Assembly (NCBI RefSeq): GCF_014873875.1
Contig: NZ_JADBEM010000001.1
Coordinates: forward strand, 5,580,001 to 5,644,000
Source of the DNA: Actinopolymorpha pittospori
GTDB lineage: Bacteria > Actinomycetota > Actinomycetes > Propionibacteriales > Actinopolymorphaceae
Length of the DNA stretch: 64,000 nt
Reading direction: 5' to 3'
Below the pieces are notes generated by a model. It saw only the letters and a program-made list of their open reading frames with translations. It ran no database searches and had not been told where the DNA came from. The position numbers were made by a program, and so were the translations under genes. This document shows positions 7,717 to 15,689 of the stretch, piece after piece (the stretch's first letter is position 1; each line of letters begins with the position of its first letter).

Positions 7717-8319
7717 GTGTGGCACAACACGACACACGACTGGGCGGTCAGGGTGGATCTCGCGCACTTGACCGCGATTCGACAGGACCCTGCCGGGTTC
7801 GCACCGACCGGCGCGATCCACCTGTCGCTTGAGGTCCTCGCCTATGTTGCGGACGAGGCGGCATGTGGTCACGGCGGCGGGTGTCGGGTCTCGTTGTTTC
7901 CAGACGGCTCGATCTCGATTGCTGACGATGGGCGGGGCACCGACACCCGTCGTGATCCGAGCGGTCTTGTCGTGAAGAAGCCGGTTCTGAGCAGCAAGGA
8001 CATTCGGTTCTTCGATTCGCCGCGGGCGCAGTTGCTGCCTGATGGACACTCGCGGCGGGGGATGTCTGTCGTCGCCGCGCTCAGCGAGTGGATCGTGCAT
8101 GTCAATCGTCGCGACGAGGGGTCGTGGAGTCAGCGCTATGAGCACGGCGTGCCGGTGACGGACCTCGTGCCGATCTCCGACGACGAGTCGACTGGGACGA
8201 CCGTCCACTTTCGACCGGATCCTCGGTTGCTCGATCCGCAGGTCGGTCCGGACGAGATCAGCCGCTTGGCCTCGGCCTGGACGAACCTCGACGTGGAAAC
8301 CCGCGACCTGCGCCCATAG
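7717..8319 (+). CDS. GyrB-like GHKL ATP-binding protein
   Basis: About 200 residues from GTG 7717, the first start after the kinase remnant. The protein resembles the N-terminal ATPase domain of DNA gyrase B, but stands alone as in many actinobacteria: IHLSLEVLAYVADEA (N box, without the usual Asn), SISIADDGRGTDTR (G1 box D-x-G-x-G), VVKKPVLSSKDIRFFD, RRGMSVVAALSEW (G2 loop) and a GTTVHFRPD end. It lacks the transducer and TOPRIM domains, so it cannot act as a topoisomerase by itself. Role unknown; the family is often annotated simply as ATP-binding protein. Confidence 0.75.
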   Translation: MWHNTTHDWAVRVDLAHLTAIRQDPAGFAPTGAIHLSLEVLAYVADEAACGHGGGCRVSLFPDGSISIADDGRGTDTRRDPSGLVVKKPVLSSKDIRFFDSPRAQLLPDGHSRRGMSVVAALSEWIVHVNRRDEGSWSQRYEHGVPVTDLVPISDDESTGTTVHFRPDPRLLDPQVGPDEISRLASAWTNLDVETRDLRP

Positions 8320-8446
8320 GCTCCAGCGGGGCGGCTGATCTATTCTCCAAGCGGTCGACGGCACCGCTGAACCGGGAGCTGCTGCGCCGTGAGGCGCGGG
8401 CGAGGACGGCGGCTCGAGGCCGGCACGCGCGATCCTAGCCATAGGC

Positions 8447-8622
8447 ACGCGCGACCCGATCTTCGCTATCGCCGGGCGATGATGCTGCTGGCGTCCGCCG
8501 GCCGAAACCGCGCCCCGGTGATCGCTCGGCTGGTCCAGGCCGACGGGGACACAGTGCGGGAGGTGATCCACCGGTTCAACGAGATCGGCGTGGCTCGCTT
8601 GGACCCTCGATGGCTGGGAGGT
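8447..8622 (+). pseudogene. IS630 transposase N-terminal fragment
   Basis: Reads RYRRAMMLLASAGRNRAPVI and VREVIHRFNEIGVARLDPRW, the two helix-turn-helix blocks that open IS630-family transposases. It stops at a junction with the DUF402 gene on the opposite strand; the DDE catalytic part is absent. Confidence 0.65.
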
Positions 8623-9003
8623 TGTCAAGCCACTCGTGATAGCGGCTGCCCAAAGGTTCCGTGCGCTCGTGAAGTGCTGCTGACAGCCACTCGGATGCCG
8701 CCTCGGTGCGCGCGACGACATTCGAAGGATAGCCGTAGCGCACTTGATGAAGGGTGAACTCATCCTCGTCGTCGACGAAGACGGATCCGTCTTCCCGTAT
8801 TCGGCAGACATCCAAGTCCAGGTCGACTGTGACCACTTCCCCCGGGTGCGACCATTTGGCAGGGGTGCTGACGTCGCAGTAACGTGCGGGAGCTGCCTGA
8901 AACAGTGCCGTCCACCAGGCCTCGCGGGGAAAGAGCATCACCCGGCGCTCTTCGGTGGCGTACAACTGCGATCGAGGGTGACCTGCGAACGAGAACCCAC
9001 TCG
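8576..9003 (-). pseudogene. DUF402 protein missing its N-terminus
   Basis: Minus-strand frame with YATEERRVMLFPREAWWTALF, VVTVDLDLDVCRIREDGSVF and DEDEFTLHQVRYGYPSNVV, the core of DUF402 (FomD-like beta-barrel phosphohydrolase family, metal-binding through the acidic VDLDLD and DEDEF motifs). The first 70-80 residues are gone: the frame begins at the right end of an IS110 remnant. The C-terminus runs into the IS630 fragment shortly after the expected HEWLD end. Confidence 0.7.
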
Positions 9004-9700
9004 TGACGCTTCTATGTGTTGTCAAGCGGCTATCGCAGTGTTGAGGGTGCGGTAGAGCTCGCGGGCGATGTACCGCTTGAGGCAGCGGCGGATCTCGAGG
9101 TCGGTCGTGCCTTGTGAGCGGCGGCGGGTGATGTAGGCGCGGGTGCGTGGGTGGGTACGCCAGCAGGTTAAGACGATGTCGTGCAGGGCGCGGTTGAGTG
9201 CGCGGTCGCCGCCGCGGTTGAGGCGGTGTCTGACGGTTCGGCCGCAGCTGGCCGGGAGTGGGCTGGCGCCGCCGAGCGCGGCGTAGGCAGCCTCGTTACG
9301 ACAGCGGCCGGGATGGGACCAGGACACGATGGCTTGGGCGGCGCTGACCGGACCCACCATGCTTGGCCAGCAATTGGGGCGCTATCTCGGAAACGACCGC
9401 CGTCAGTTGCGTCAGGTTGTCGCGCAGGCCTTGCGCGGCGGCGCGGATCGCCCGAGCGAGACGGCGGGCTTCGGCACGACGTACTGCCTGCTCGCGAGTC
9501 TGGCCGCGAGGTCCGCGGCGCCTGGCGATAGCGGTGAGCCGGACGATGGTCGGCGGGCTGCGTTGAGGTCGAGGGCCAGTTCGTCGGTTACCACGGTCCC
9601 GGCGAGGCTTGACGCTGCTGCTGGGGGTCGAGAGCCAATTGGGTCAGCGCGTCGCGCAGCAATCGGAACGGGATGGTCACTTGTTGACCTTAACCGCGGC
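9004..9700 (-). pseudogene. IS110 remnant (second half of element)
   Basis: The end TTGACAACACATAGAAGCGTC at 9004-9026 is a typical IS110 right end. The transposase reads ARAIRAAAQGLRDN and LLAKHG, then after a frameshift VGPVSAAQAIVSWSHPGR, NRGGDRALNRALHDIVL and LKRYIARELYRTL, the serine-containing C-terminal domain. The RuvC-like half and left end are missing, so no bridge RNA remains. Confidence 0.7.
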
Positions 9701-9719
9701 AACGCGACGTCGCCCGCGG

Positions 9720-9828
9720 TCATCGCAGCCAGGCGAGGATGACGGCCACAATGATGCCGCCGCGGTCGGTCAGGGCGTGCTTGTCGTAGCGGGTGGCCAG
9801 GGCGCGCCACCGCTTGAGAGGCACCTGG
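9720..9828 (-). pseudogene. IS5-family transposase C-terminal scrap
   Basis: Minus-strand frame PLKRWRALATRYDKHALTDRG plus IIVAVILAWLR and a stop: the usual last 35 residues of IS5/IS1647-like DDE transposases. Nothing else of the element remains on this side. Confidence 0.6.
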
Positions 9829-9880
9829 GCGAGGATCCTTGACCGGTTGCGCGCCCGGGTGCGACGAGCACGAAGGTACC

Positions 9881-9943
9881 GTGTGGACCCTCAGCGCCGA
9901 TTCGACCATCGCTCGGGCGGACCAATACGCGGCCGGTGCCCGC
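9881..9943 (+). pseudogene. Second IS5 scrap on the opposite strand
   Basis: WTLSADSTIARADQYAAGA corresponds to the first catalytic aspartate block (V-D-S-T-x-x-R-A-H-Q-H-A-A-G-A) of IS5-type transposases. It is inverted relative to the scrap at 9720-9828, showing rearrangement. Confidence 0.45.
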
Positions 9944-10188
9944 ACTGTCACGATTCAGGACACAGTTGATGCGTACAGGGCTCGCATCTTGACCAAGTGA
10001 GGCGGCGATCCACCCAGAAGCCTAAAAAGGCCCCTCCATCGACGCCCATCAAGATGAAGTGGCCGCCGGGAGAGGTGATGCGCCTGCCTCTAGCTGTAGT
10101 CTTTCTCGCAGGCCTCGTAGCTGGGGCGGGCGAGTTATTTCCGAAGATCGTACGATGTGTGCGGAGTTATTGTCCGGTGGATTGGCCC

Positions 10189-11184
10189 ATGTTTCGCAAG
10201 TTTCTGATCATCGGGCTTCAGAACCTCGCCGCTGGGGCCGCCTACTTCGCCGTAGGGATCCTTGGAAAGTTGCACGAATTCGCCGGATATGAATTTACTC
10301 GAGCCCTCTTTCTCGGTGCCGGACTTGCGGTGGCCGCCCTGATGGTGTTCGGCGTGAAGGTCTGGCCTGGGATCTTCCTGGGTGCATTCATGATCGCGCT
10401 GAGCCTCGGCCGAACACCGACAGTGGGCGCGGCTCTCGGTGGAGCAACGTCCGTCACCTATCTCGTCGCCTATCTCCTCCTGCGAAGAGCCGATTTCAAT
10501 GTCCGGCTTGACCGGGTCAAGGACGTGTTCTCCTTGGTGGTGTTGGCTGCCGGTCTTGGGATGATCCCGGCCGCGGTCATTCGTACCAGCGCGATTGTTC
10601 TGCTGGGCCTCTCGCCTGGGGGTGACTTCTTGAACCTGACGTTGGCGACATGGGTGAGTCTGGCGATGGGCGTTCTCGTCGTTGCCCCGGCCCTCCTGGT
10701 AGCGCGGAAGATGCGGTGGCCATCCCGCCTGCGCCCGTATCGCGTCGCCGAGGCCGTACTACTCCTGGCCGCCACGGCAACGGTGACGTTGGTCGTGACG
10801 CACGCCAACTCGGACCGGGAGCTCCTCTTCCTCGTCTTCCCGCCGCTCATCTGGGCAGCGTGGCGTTTTCAGCTCAGTGTTTCGGCGCTCTGCAATCTGA
10901 TGGTCTCCTCCATGGTCGTCTATCTGGTTTTCAATGATCCGGCGCGGCCGGTGACCGACAGTGAGCTGATTACACTCGGAGCTTTTCTAGTTACAGTGTC
11001 GCTCTCGAGTATCTTCCTCGCCGTGGCGGTGACCGAACGCAACCGTGCATACGATCGGATCGGCAACGCTACAATCGAACTTGCCTCTGCGCTCAGGAAG
11101 TTGGACGACCGGGGCGACCCTGAGGATCCGCTTGTCCATCGCGCTCGCCGATGGCGTGATGGGCAGAATGGTCCTCACGATTAG
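10189..11184 (+). CDS. MASE1-domain integral membrane protein
   Basis: About eight hydrophobic helices, with the MASE1 signature region AGLAVAALMVFGVKVWPGIFLGAF (helices 2-3) and later VLVVAPALLV and FLVFPPLIWAAWRFQ. MASE1 is a sensory membrane module normally joined to a histidine kinase, GGDEF or phosphatase domain; here the C-terminus is only a short charged tail (ERNRAYDRIGNATIELASAL), so it is an output-less version. ATG 10189 is chosen because the MASE1 pattern begins there; an upstream in-frame start adds a poorly conserved 64 residues. Confidence 0.75.
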   Translation: MFRKFLIIGLQNLAAGAAYFAVGILGKLHEFAGYEFTRALFLGAGLAVAALMVFGVKVWPGIFLGAFMIALSLGRTPTVGAALGGATSVTYLVAYLLLRRADFNVRLDRVKDVFSLVVLAAGLGMIPAAVIRTSAIVLLGLSPGGDFLNLTLATWVSLAMGVLVVAPALLVARKMRWPSRLRPYRVAEAVLLLAATATVTLVVTHANSDRELLFLVFPPLIWAAWRFQLSVSALCNLMVSSMVVYLVFNDPARPVTDSELITLGAFLVTVSLSSIFLAVAVTERNRAYDRIGNATIELASALRKLDDRGDPEDPLVHRARRWRDGQNGPHD

Positions 11185-11448
11185 GCATTTCTAAGTCGCG
11201 GCCTCGCCGTCCATCGGCCCTGGAGGAATCCTCACGTCAGTGAGTCTATGTCCGCGACGTCGTACTCGGCGACGGCCGCCCCGAGCATCGCCGGGCTCTG
11301 CTCCTCCCGCTGCGCGGAACGCCGACCCCGAGCCACGATCGTCGCCCGGGCGGGCTGGCGATGGGCGACGGTGGAGGGCGACGCCGAGATCATCGGCCCT
11401 GACGACCCCGCATCCCCGAGGTCGACGGCGAAGCGCCGGGCTAGCGCG

Positions 11449-11868
11449 TCACGGGGTCCTGCCTGAGCAGGTGGCGATGATGTAGTCCCCGGAGAGGTGG
11501 TCTCCTTGAAGACCGCACCGTCCACCGGGATGCGGCACGTGAGGTCGCCACTGCCTGTGTTCTGGCCTGACCAGTAGACCCACGTGCCCGCCTCCAGCTC
11601 AGAGTTGACGAGCAGCGGCACTGCCCTGTCTCGAAGCTGTGAGGGATCGCCGTCCGAGCCGTACTGGAACGTCAGGTCCACGCCGGGCGCGATCCCGAAG
11701 AACTCCAGCACGACGTCGCGGTCCGTGTCGATGTCCGTCGCGATCCGTCGTGTCCGCTACTGGTTCGTCGTCGCCGCCATCGATGATTAGGCCGATCAGC
11801 GCCACGACTGCCGCCGCAAGAACAAGCGCTCCCACCCGGACAGCCGCCCCTCGAATACCTTCCGGCAC
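11449..11868 (-). pseudogene. MmpS-like secreted protein with frameshifts
   Basis: Begins with an uncleaved signal/anchor (VGALVLAAAVVALIGLII), then after a frame change reads LEFFGIAPGVDLTFQYGSD, GSGDLTCRIPVDGAVFKETT and, after a second change, GDYIIATCSGRTP before a stop. This is the small beta-sandwich of MmpS-type accessory proteins, whose C-R-I-x-V-D-G and final T-C-S are visible. Two single-base shifts split it; both lie near short runs, so a consensus error is possible. An IS701 sits just upstream. Confidence 0.6.
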
Positions 11869-11896
11869 CCGTTCTTCCCCCCTTCACGGGCGAATG

Positions 11897-13360
11897 CTAG
11901 TAGGACTTTGTCATGTCGATCATGGTGGGGCGAGTGCTTCGATGTGGTCGATGGTGACTTCTTGTCGGCAGGTGGGGCATGCGCCGGCGATGAGGGCGAG
12001 CACGATTTGTAGCTCGTGTACGACTGCGTACAAGCTCAGGCCGGCGCATCCTGTTTTGGGTCGAGTCTGACCATGGTGCAGAAAGCTTGGGCGATCGCGA
12101 CGAGTGTGACGTGGCGGTTCCAGCCGGTCCAGGAGCGTCCTTCGAAGTGGTCGAGTCCGAGCCCGGTTTTCAGTTCGCGGTAGTCATGTTCGATCCGCCA
12201 CCGGATCTTTGCCAGGTCGACGAGCTGATCGATCGGTGTGTCGGCAGGCAGGTTAGAAAGCCAGTAGTCGGTAGGCTCGTTCGCCTCATCGGGCCATTCG
12301 ACCAGCAGCAGCTTCGCCGGCAAGGTCCCATCGTCTGCGCGAGGGATGTCGCGGTTGGCCGGACGTACCACGAACACCGCGAACTTCGAGGTCATGGCAG
12401 CACTCGGATTACCTTTCGTTTTTCTGGTCCCCTGCCGCCACGCCACCTCCTGGTAGGCATCGCGGCCGGCCGCCATGGCGATCTCGCGCAGACTCGATGC
12501 CGGCTTCGGGTAGTGGGGCTTGGGACGTCTGCCACGACCACCGTTACGTGGCGGTCTCACCGGCTCCGCTTCGCCGGGGTGGGCGCTGGTGCCGGCTTTG
12601 AGTGCGACCACATAGTCCAGACCACGTTCTTCCACGCCGAGCCGGAACCTGGTGCAATCCCCATATCCGGCATCGGCAACGACGGGAAGCCTCGGCGACC
12701 CCCATTCGGTCTGCTCATCAAGCATGTCCAGCGCGAGCCGCCACTTCTCGACATGCCTCACGTCGTCAGGGACTTTGGATTCGGCTCGCTTCCGGCGGAC
12801 CTTCTCGGCCTGCTCGGGATCATCACAGGCCTTGTCGTCCCAGCTTTCCGGGCAGAACAACCGCCAGTCGACCGCCGCCGAGCAGGTGTCGTTGACCGCG
12901 TGAACACTCACCCCGATCTGGCAGTTGGCGGTCTTGCCCAACGTCCCGGAATACTGCCAGGCCACACACGCCGAGGCAGGCCCGTCCTTGGGGAATCCGG
13001 TGTCGTCGATCACGTATGCCCGCGGCCCAATCGCCTGCGCAGCCCACGAGCTCAACCTGCGCCGCACCGCGGTGAAATCCCATGTCGAGGAGGTGACGAA
13101 CTGCTGCAACCGCTGATGATCCACACCCAGCCGCTCCGCCATCGGCTGCATCGACTTACGCCGACCATCAGTCAACAGGCCACGCAGATACAACTCACCC
13201 GTGGCACGCTGATCCGAACGCGCAAGACAACCCAGCATGTCGGCTGCGAACTCGCCAAGCCTCGGCCGCAACTCCGCTATCTGATCAGGAGTCATGCACC
13301 GACCATGTCAGAACATCAACCACAGAACACGAAACGACACACCTAACAAAGTACTACTAG
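11897..13360 (-). mobile_element. IS701-family element, copy 1
   Basis: Flanked by the 4 bp duplication CTAG (11897-11900 and 13357-13360). Terminal repeats TAGGACTTTGTCA (left) and, reversed, TAGTACTTTGTTA (right). One transposase gene. A second copy, nearly identical in sequence, is at 32831-36008, so at least one move was recent. Confidence 0.9.
12036..13295 (-). CDS. IS701 transposase
   Basis: 419 residues. DDE-type transposase of the IS701 group: YVIDDTGFPKDG (first D), LPVVADAGYGDCTRFR (second D) and RWRIEHDYRELKTGLGLDHFEGR (catalytic E in the YREL block). An N-terminal helical region with LGVDHQRLQQFVTSSTWD precedes them. Intact and likely active, given the nearly identical second copy. 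Confidence 0.9.
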   Translation of the reverse strand: MTPDQIAELRPRLGEFAADMLGCLARSDQRATGELYLRGLLTDGRRKSMQPMAERLGVDHQRLQQFVTSSTWDFTAVRRRLSSWAAQAIGPRAYVIDDTGFPKDGPASACVAWQYSGTLGKTANCQIGVSVHAVNDTCSAAVDWRLFCPESWDDKACDDPEQAEKVRRKRAESKVPDDVRHVEKWRLALDMLDEQTEWGSPRLPVVADAGYGDCTRFRLGVEERGLDYVVALKAGTSAHPGEAEPVRPPRNGGRGRRPKPHYPKPASSLREIAMAAGRDAYQEVAWRQGTRKTKGNPSAAMTSKFAVFVVRPANRDIPRADDGTLPAKLLLVEWPDEANEPTDYWLSNLPADTPIDQLVDLAKIRWRIEHDYRELKTGLGLDHFEGRSWTGWNRHVTLVAIAQAFCTMVRLDPKQDAPA

Positions 13361-13450
13361 GGGCATGGTCACAAGCTGCGCCGGTATTGATCGAGACGAC
13401 AAGGGGCACCACCCCGCCACCGGGTGGTGCCCCTTCGTGCTGCCGGGCGG

Positions 13451-13835
13451 TTAGCCGGCCAGGTAGATGCCCGGGTTGTCGAGCTGCCTCATGCGGCGGC
13501 GTACCTCGACGATGCGGCCACCGGAGACGCGGATCCCGGCGCGCAACTCGTTGCGGTTGGGTGCCTTGCCGTGCTCGGCGGTGAAGGCGGCGATGAACTC
13601 CTGCGCCCGCGCGACGCCCTCGGACTGCTGCCCCGTGGCCATCGCGAGGGACACCCACCAGGGCACCGTCACCTCGTGCTACCAGCAGGTCAGGGCAACC
13701 AGGCAGGACACCCCGAGGTTGACCGGCCACGGGATCTGCCTGCCCTTGCCGGGCAGCGCCATCATGTCGACGACCTCGAGGACAACCCCGGTCGCGAAGA
13801 CCAGGACAGTGGCGGACAGGGCTGCGCTGAAGTCC
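13451..13835 (-). pseudogene. Membrane/helix-turn-helix protein fragment, internal amber stop
   Basis: One frame reads ATVLVFATGVVLEVVDMMAL and NLGVSCLVALTCW, then a TAG (13679-13681), then HEVTVPWWVSLAMATGQQSE and a winged-helix-like segment ending in IRVSGGRIVEVRRRMRQL. Two membrane helices plus a small DNA-binding-like end resemble Spd-type proteins of actinobacterial integrative elements. The stop and the missing start make it nonfunctional as annotated. Confidence 0.45.
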
Positions 13836-13844
13836 ACACCTTGA

Positions 13845-14034
13845 TGCGGACGCCGGAGGACACCGGCCCCCACATCTGCCCGATGCGGGACTGAGGCATG
13901 TCGAAGTCCGGGGCAATGGCCATCGCGGTGCACAGGGCAGCCGACCTCCACATCGCCCGCACGTCGGGTGCGTACAGGGGTGTGAGTGCCAGACCGACCA
14001 GCGCGCCCATGGAGGCGTGGGTGCGACCCATCAT
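13845..14034 (-). pseudogene. YdjM-like metal-dependent hydrolase, N-terminal fragment
   Basis: MMGRTHASMGALVGLALTPL and a CTAMAIAPDFDMPQS segment carry the first HxxxG and the P-D-x-D motif of the DUF457/YdjM membrane hydrolase family. The gene is cut after about 60 residues at the join with the preceding membrane-protein fragment. Confidence 0.55.
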
Positions 14035-14039
14035 GAGAC

Positions 14040-14226
14040 GGGCTGCACCCGCTTCGTCCGGTGCCGGTAGCAGCCGTTCCAGCCGGTGCCGGTAGCAGCC
14101 GTTCCAGCCGGGGGAGCGCTTGTCCTTGCACGGCTGGCCGGTGGTCGTCTTCGTCGACCCGCACCGGTCCTGCCCGGCCGGCTGGGTCTTTTTGAAGCTG
14201 GGGCGGGTGGTGGCCTCCGGCGGCAC
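14040..14226 (-). other. Cys/His-rich small open frame with a 25 bp tandem repeat
   Basis: Frame from GTG 14226 reads RPSFKKTQPAGQDRCGSTKT, TGQPCKDKR and GWNGCYRH, a C-x(8-9)-C-x-n-C-x2-H pattern like small zinc-binding proteins found near integrative-element genes. Behind it a 25 bp unit (CGGTGCCGGTAGCAGCCGTT core) is repeated twice. It runs in frame into the YdjM-like fragment, so the true stop is uncertain. Confidence 0.35.
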
Positions 14227-14490
14227 CTCACCCGGTAGAGCCGATCTTGGATGTCCTCGAACGTCTCGCCGGTGGACACAGCTAAGCCTGGATCCGTGGA
14301 CCGGGTGAGTGGTCCTTCGGCGTGGTAGCAGAGGAAGTGCCTTCTGGATCGGGAGAATCTGGAGTGTCGAAGTCCTGATCCAACCCGATCCAAAAGGCAC
14401 TGACAGTGAAACTACCGTATGGGTGTGAGGTGCCCCGAACCTTCCGGACAGCGGCCCAACTAAGATTGGGTAATCCGGAAGGGAAGAAAG

Positions 14491-14781
14491 TTGCCACAAC
14501 ACCGCAGGAACTACTCTGCCGAGTTCAAAGAAGAGGCCGTGAAGATGGTGGTCGAGACCTCTCGTCCGATCGCCCAGATTGCTAAGGAACTCGGTGTCCA
14601 CGAGGCGACCCTTGGCAATTGGGTCAACGCCTACCGTCGCGAGCATTCAGATGACGAGCCGGCGTTGACCGTCAGTGAGCGCGCGCGGCTTCGTGAACTC
14701 GAGCGTGAGGCGCGGGAACTGCGCATGGAGAACGAGTTCCTGAAAAAAGCCGCAGCGTACTTTGCCAAAGATCATCGGTGA
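14491..14781 (+). CDS. IS3 OrfA (helix-turn-helix transposase subunit)
   Basis: 96 residues from TTG with GGAAGGGAAG just upstream. HTH_Tnp_1 domain: YSAEFKEEAVKMVVE, IAQIAKELGVHEATLGNWV, then a leucine-zipper-like LRELEREARELRMENEFLKK. It binds the IS ends. The last codons overlap OrfB by four bases. Confidence 0.9.
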   Translation: MPQHRRNYSAEFKEEAVKMVVETSRPIAQIAKELGVHEATLGNWVNAYRREHSDDEPALTVSERARLRELEREARELRMENEFLKKAAAYFAKDHR

Positions 14782-15689
14782 GCGACACGTTCGAGTTCAT
14801 CGACGCGGAGTATGCCACAAACATCGCTACGAACACCGAACCCACGCTGTCCATCGTAAAGATGTGCGCGCTCCTGGAAGTGTCCCGGTCCGGATTCTAT
14901 GAATGGCGTGGCCGGCCGATGTCGGCAACCTCCGAACGGCGCGAAGAGCTTAAGCTTTTCATCAACAAATCTTTCGACGACTCCGACGGCACCTACGGGT
15001 ACCGGCGAGTCCATGCGGACCTGGCCGACTGGGGCGTGCCGTGCGGGCCCGAGCTCGTCCGGTCCGTGATGCGCGAGCTGGGCTTGGAGCCCTGCCAACC
15101 CAAGCCCTGGCGGTTGAGCCTGACTGAGGGGGACGGGTTGGTTCCTCACATCCCCGACCTCGTCCAACGCGACTTCACCGCCGACGCCCCCGGGCAGAAG
15201 ATGGTCGGCGATATTACCTATATCGAAACCTGGGAGGGATGGGTTTATCTGGCGACCGTCATCGACTGCCACACCAAGGCAGTGATTGGGTGGGCGATGG
15301 ACGACAACTACAAGACCCAGCTCATCGAGAAGGCTATCGAAATGGCCGCCCGAAATCACGACCTCGCCGACCAAGCGATATTCCACTCCGACCGCGGCAG
15401 CAACTACACGTCTGCCACGTTCGCCGCGACTCTGAAGAAACACAAGCTCAGTCAATCGGTCGGGCGAACAGGAATCTGTTACGACAACGCCATGGCCGAA
15501 TCGTTCTTCGCCGCGCTCAAGAACGAACGCGTCCACCGCACTCAGTATCCCACCCGGGCACACGCGTACCGTGACATTGCTCGGTACATCGAGCTACGCT
15601 ACAATTCCGTACGTCGCCACTCAGGGCTCCAGTACCGGACCCCGAAACAGGTCTACAAAGAATACCTGAACCGGCAGCTCGCAGCGTGA
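14778..15689 (+). CDS. IS3 OrfB (integrase-core transposase)
   Basis: 303 residues. HTH_21 segment (YGYRRVHADLADWG) and rve integrase core: MVGDITYIETWEGWVYLATV (first D), AIFHSDRGSNYTS (second D), GRTGICYDNAMAESFFAALKNE (catalytic E). GTG start overlaps the OrfA stop; the frame lies -1 to OrfA and is open upstream to a run of six A at 14742, so an OrfAB fusion by -1 slippage is possible, though the run is not in the usual register. Confidence 0.9.
   Translation: MSDTFEFIDAEYATNIATNTEPTLSIVKMCALLEVSRSGFYEWRGRPMSATSERREELKLFINKSFDDSDGTYGYRRVHADLADWGVPCGPELVRSVMRELGLEPCQPKPWRLSLTEGDGLVPHIPDLVQRDFTADAPGQKMVGDITYIETWEGWVYLATVIDCHTKAVIGWAMDDNYKTQLIEKAIEMAARNHDLADQAIFHSDRGSNYTSATFAATLKKHKLSQSVGRTGICYDNAMAESFFAALKNERVHRTQYPTRAHAYRDIARYIELRYNSVRRHSGLQYRTPKQVYKEYLNRQLAA

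Noticed and set aside
7336..8811. A 491-codon minus-strand frame over the GyrB-like gene
   Set aside because: Shadow of the ATPase frame; begins in the tRNA-like fragment and has no recognisable content.
12087..13346. A 419-codon plus-strand open frame opposite the IS701 transposase
   Set aside because: It is the antisense of a well-supported transposase; composition (many R, H, P) and lack of any domain mark it as a shadow.
14735..14781. Classical A-AAA-AAG slip site for IS3 OrfAB
   Set aside because: The six-A run is out of register for the usual heptamer, and the GTGA overlap already allows OrfB to be made; kept only as a possibility.
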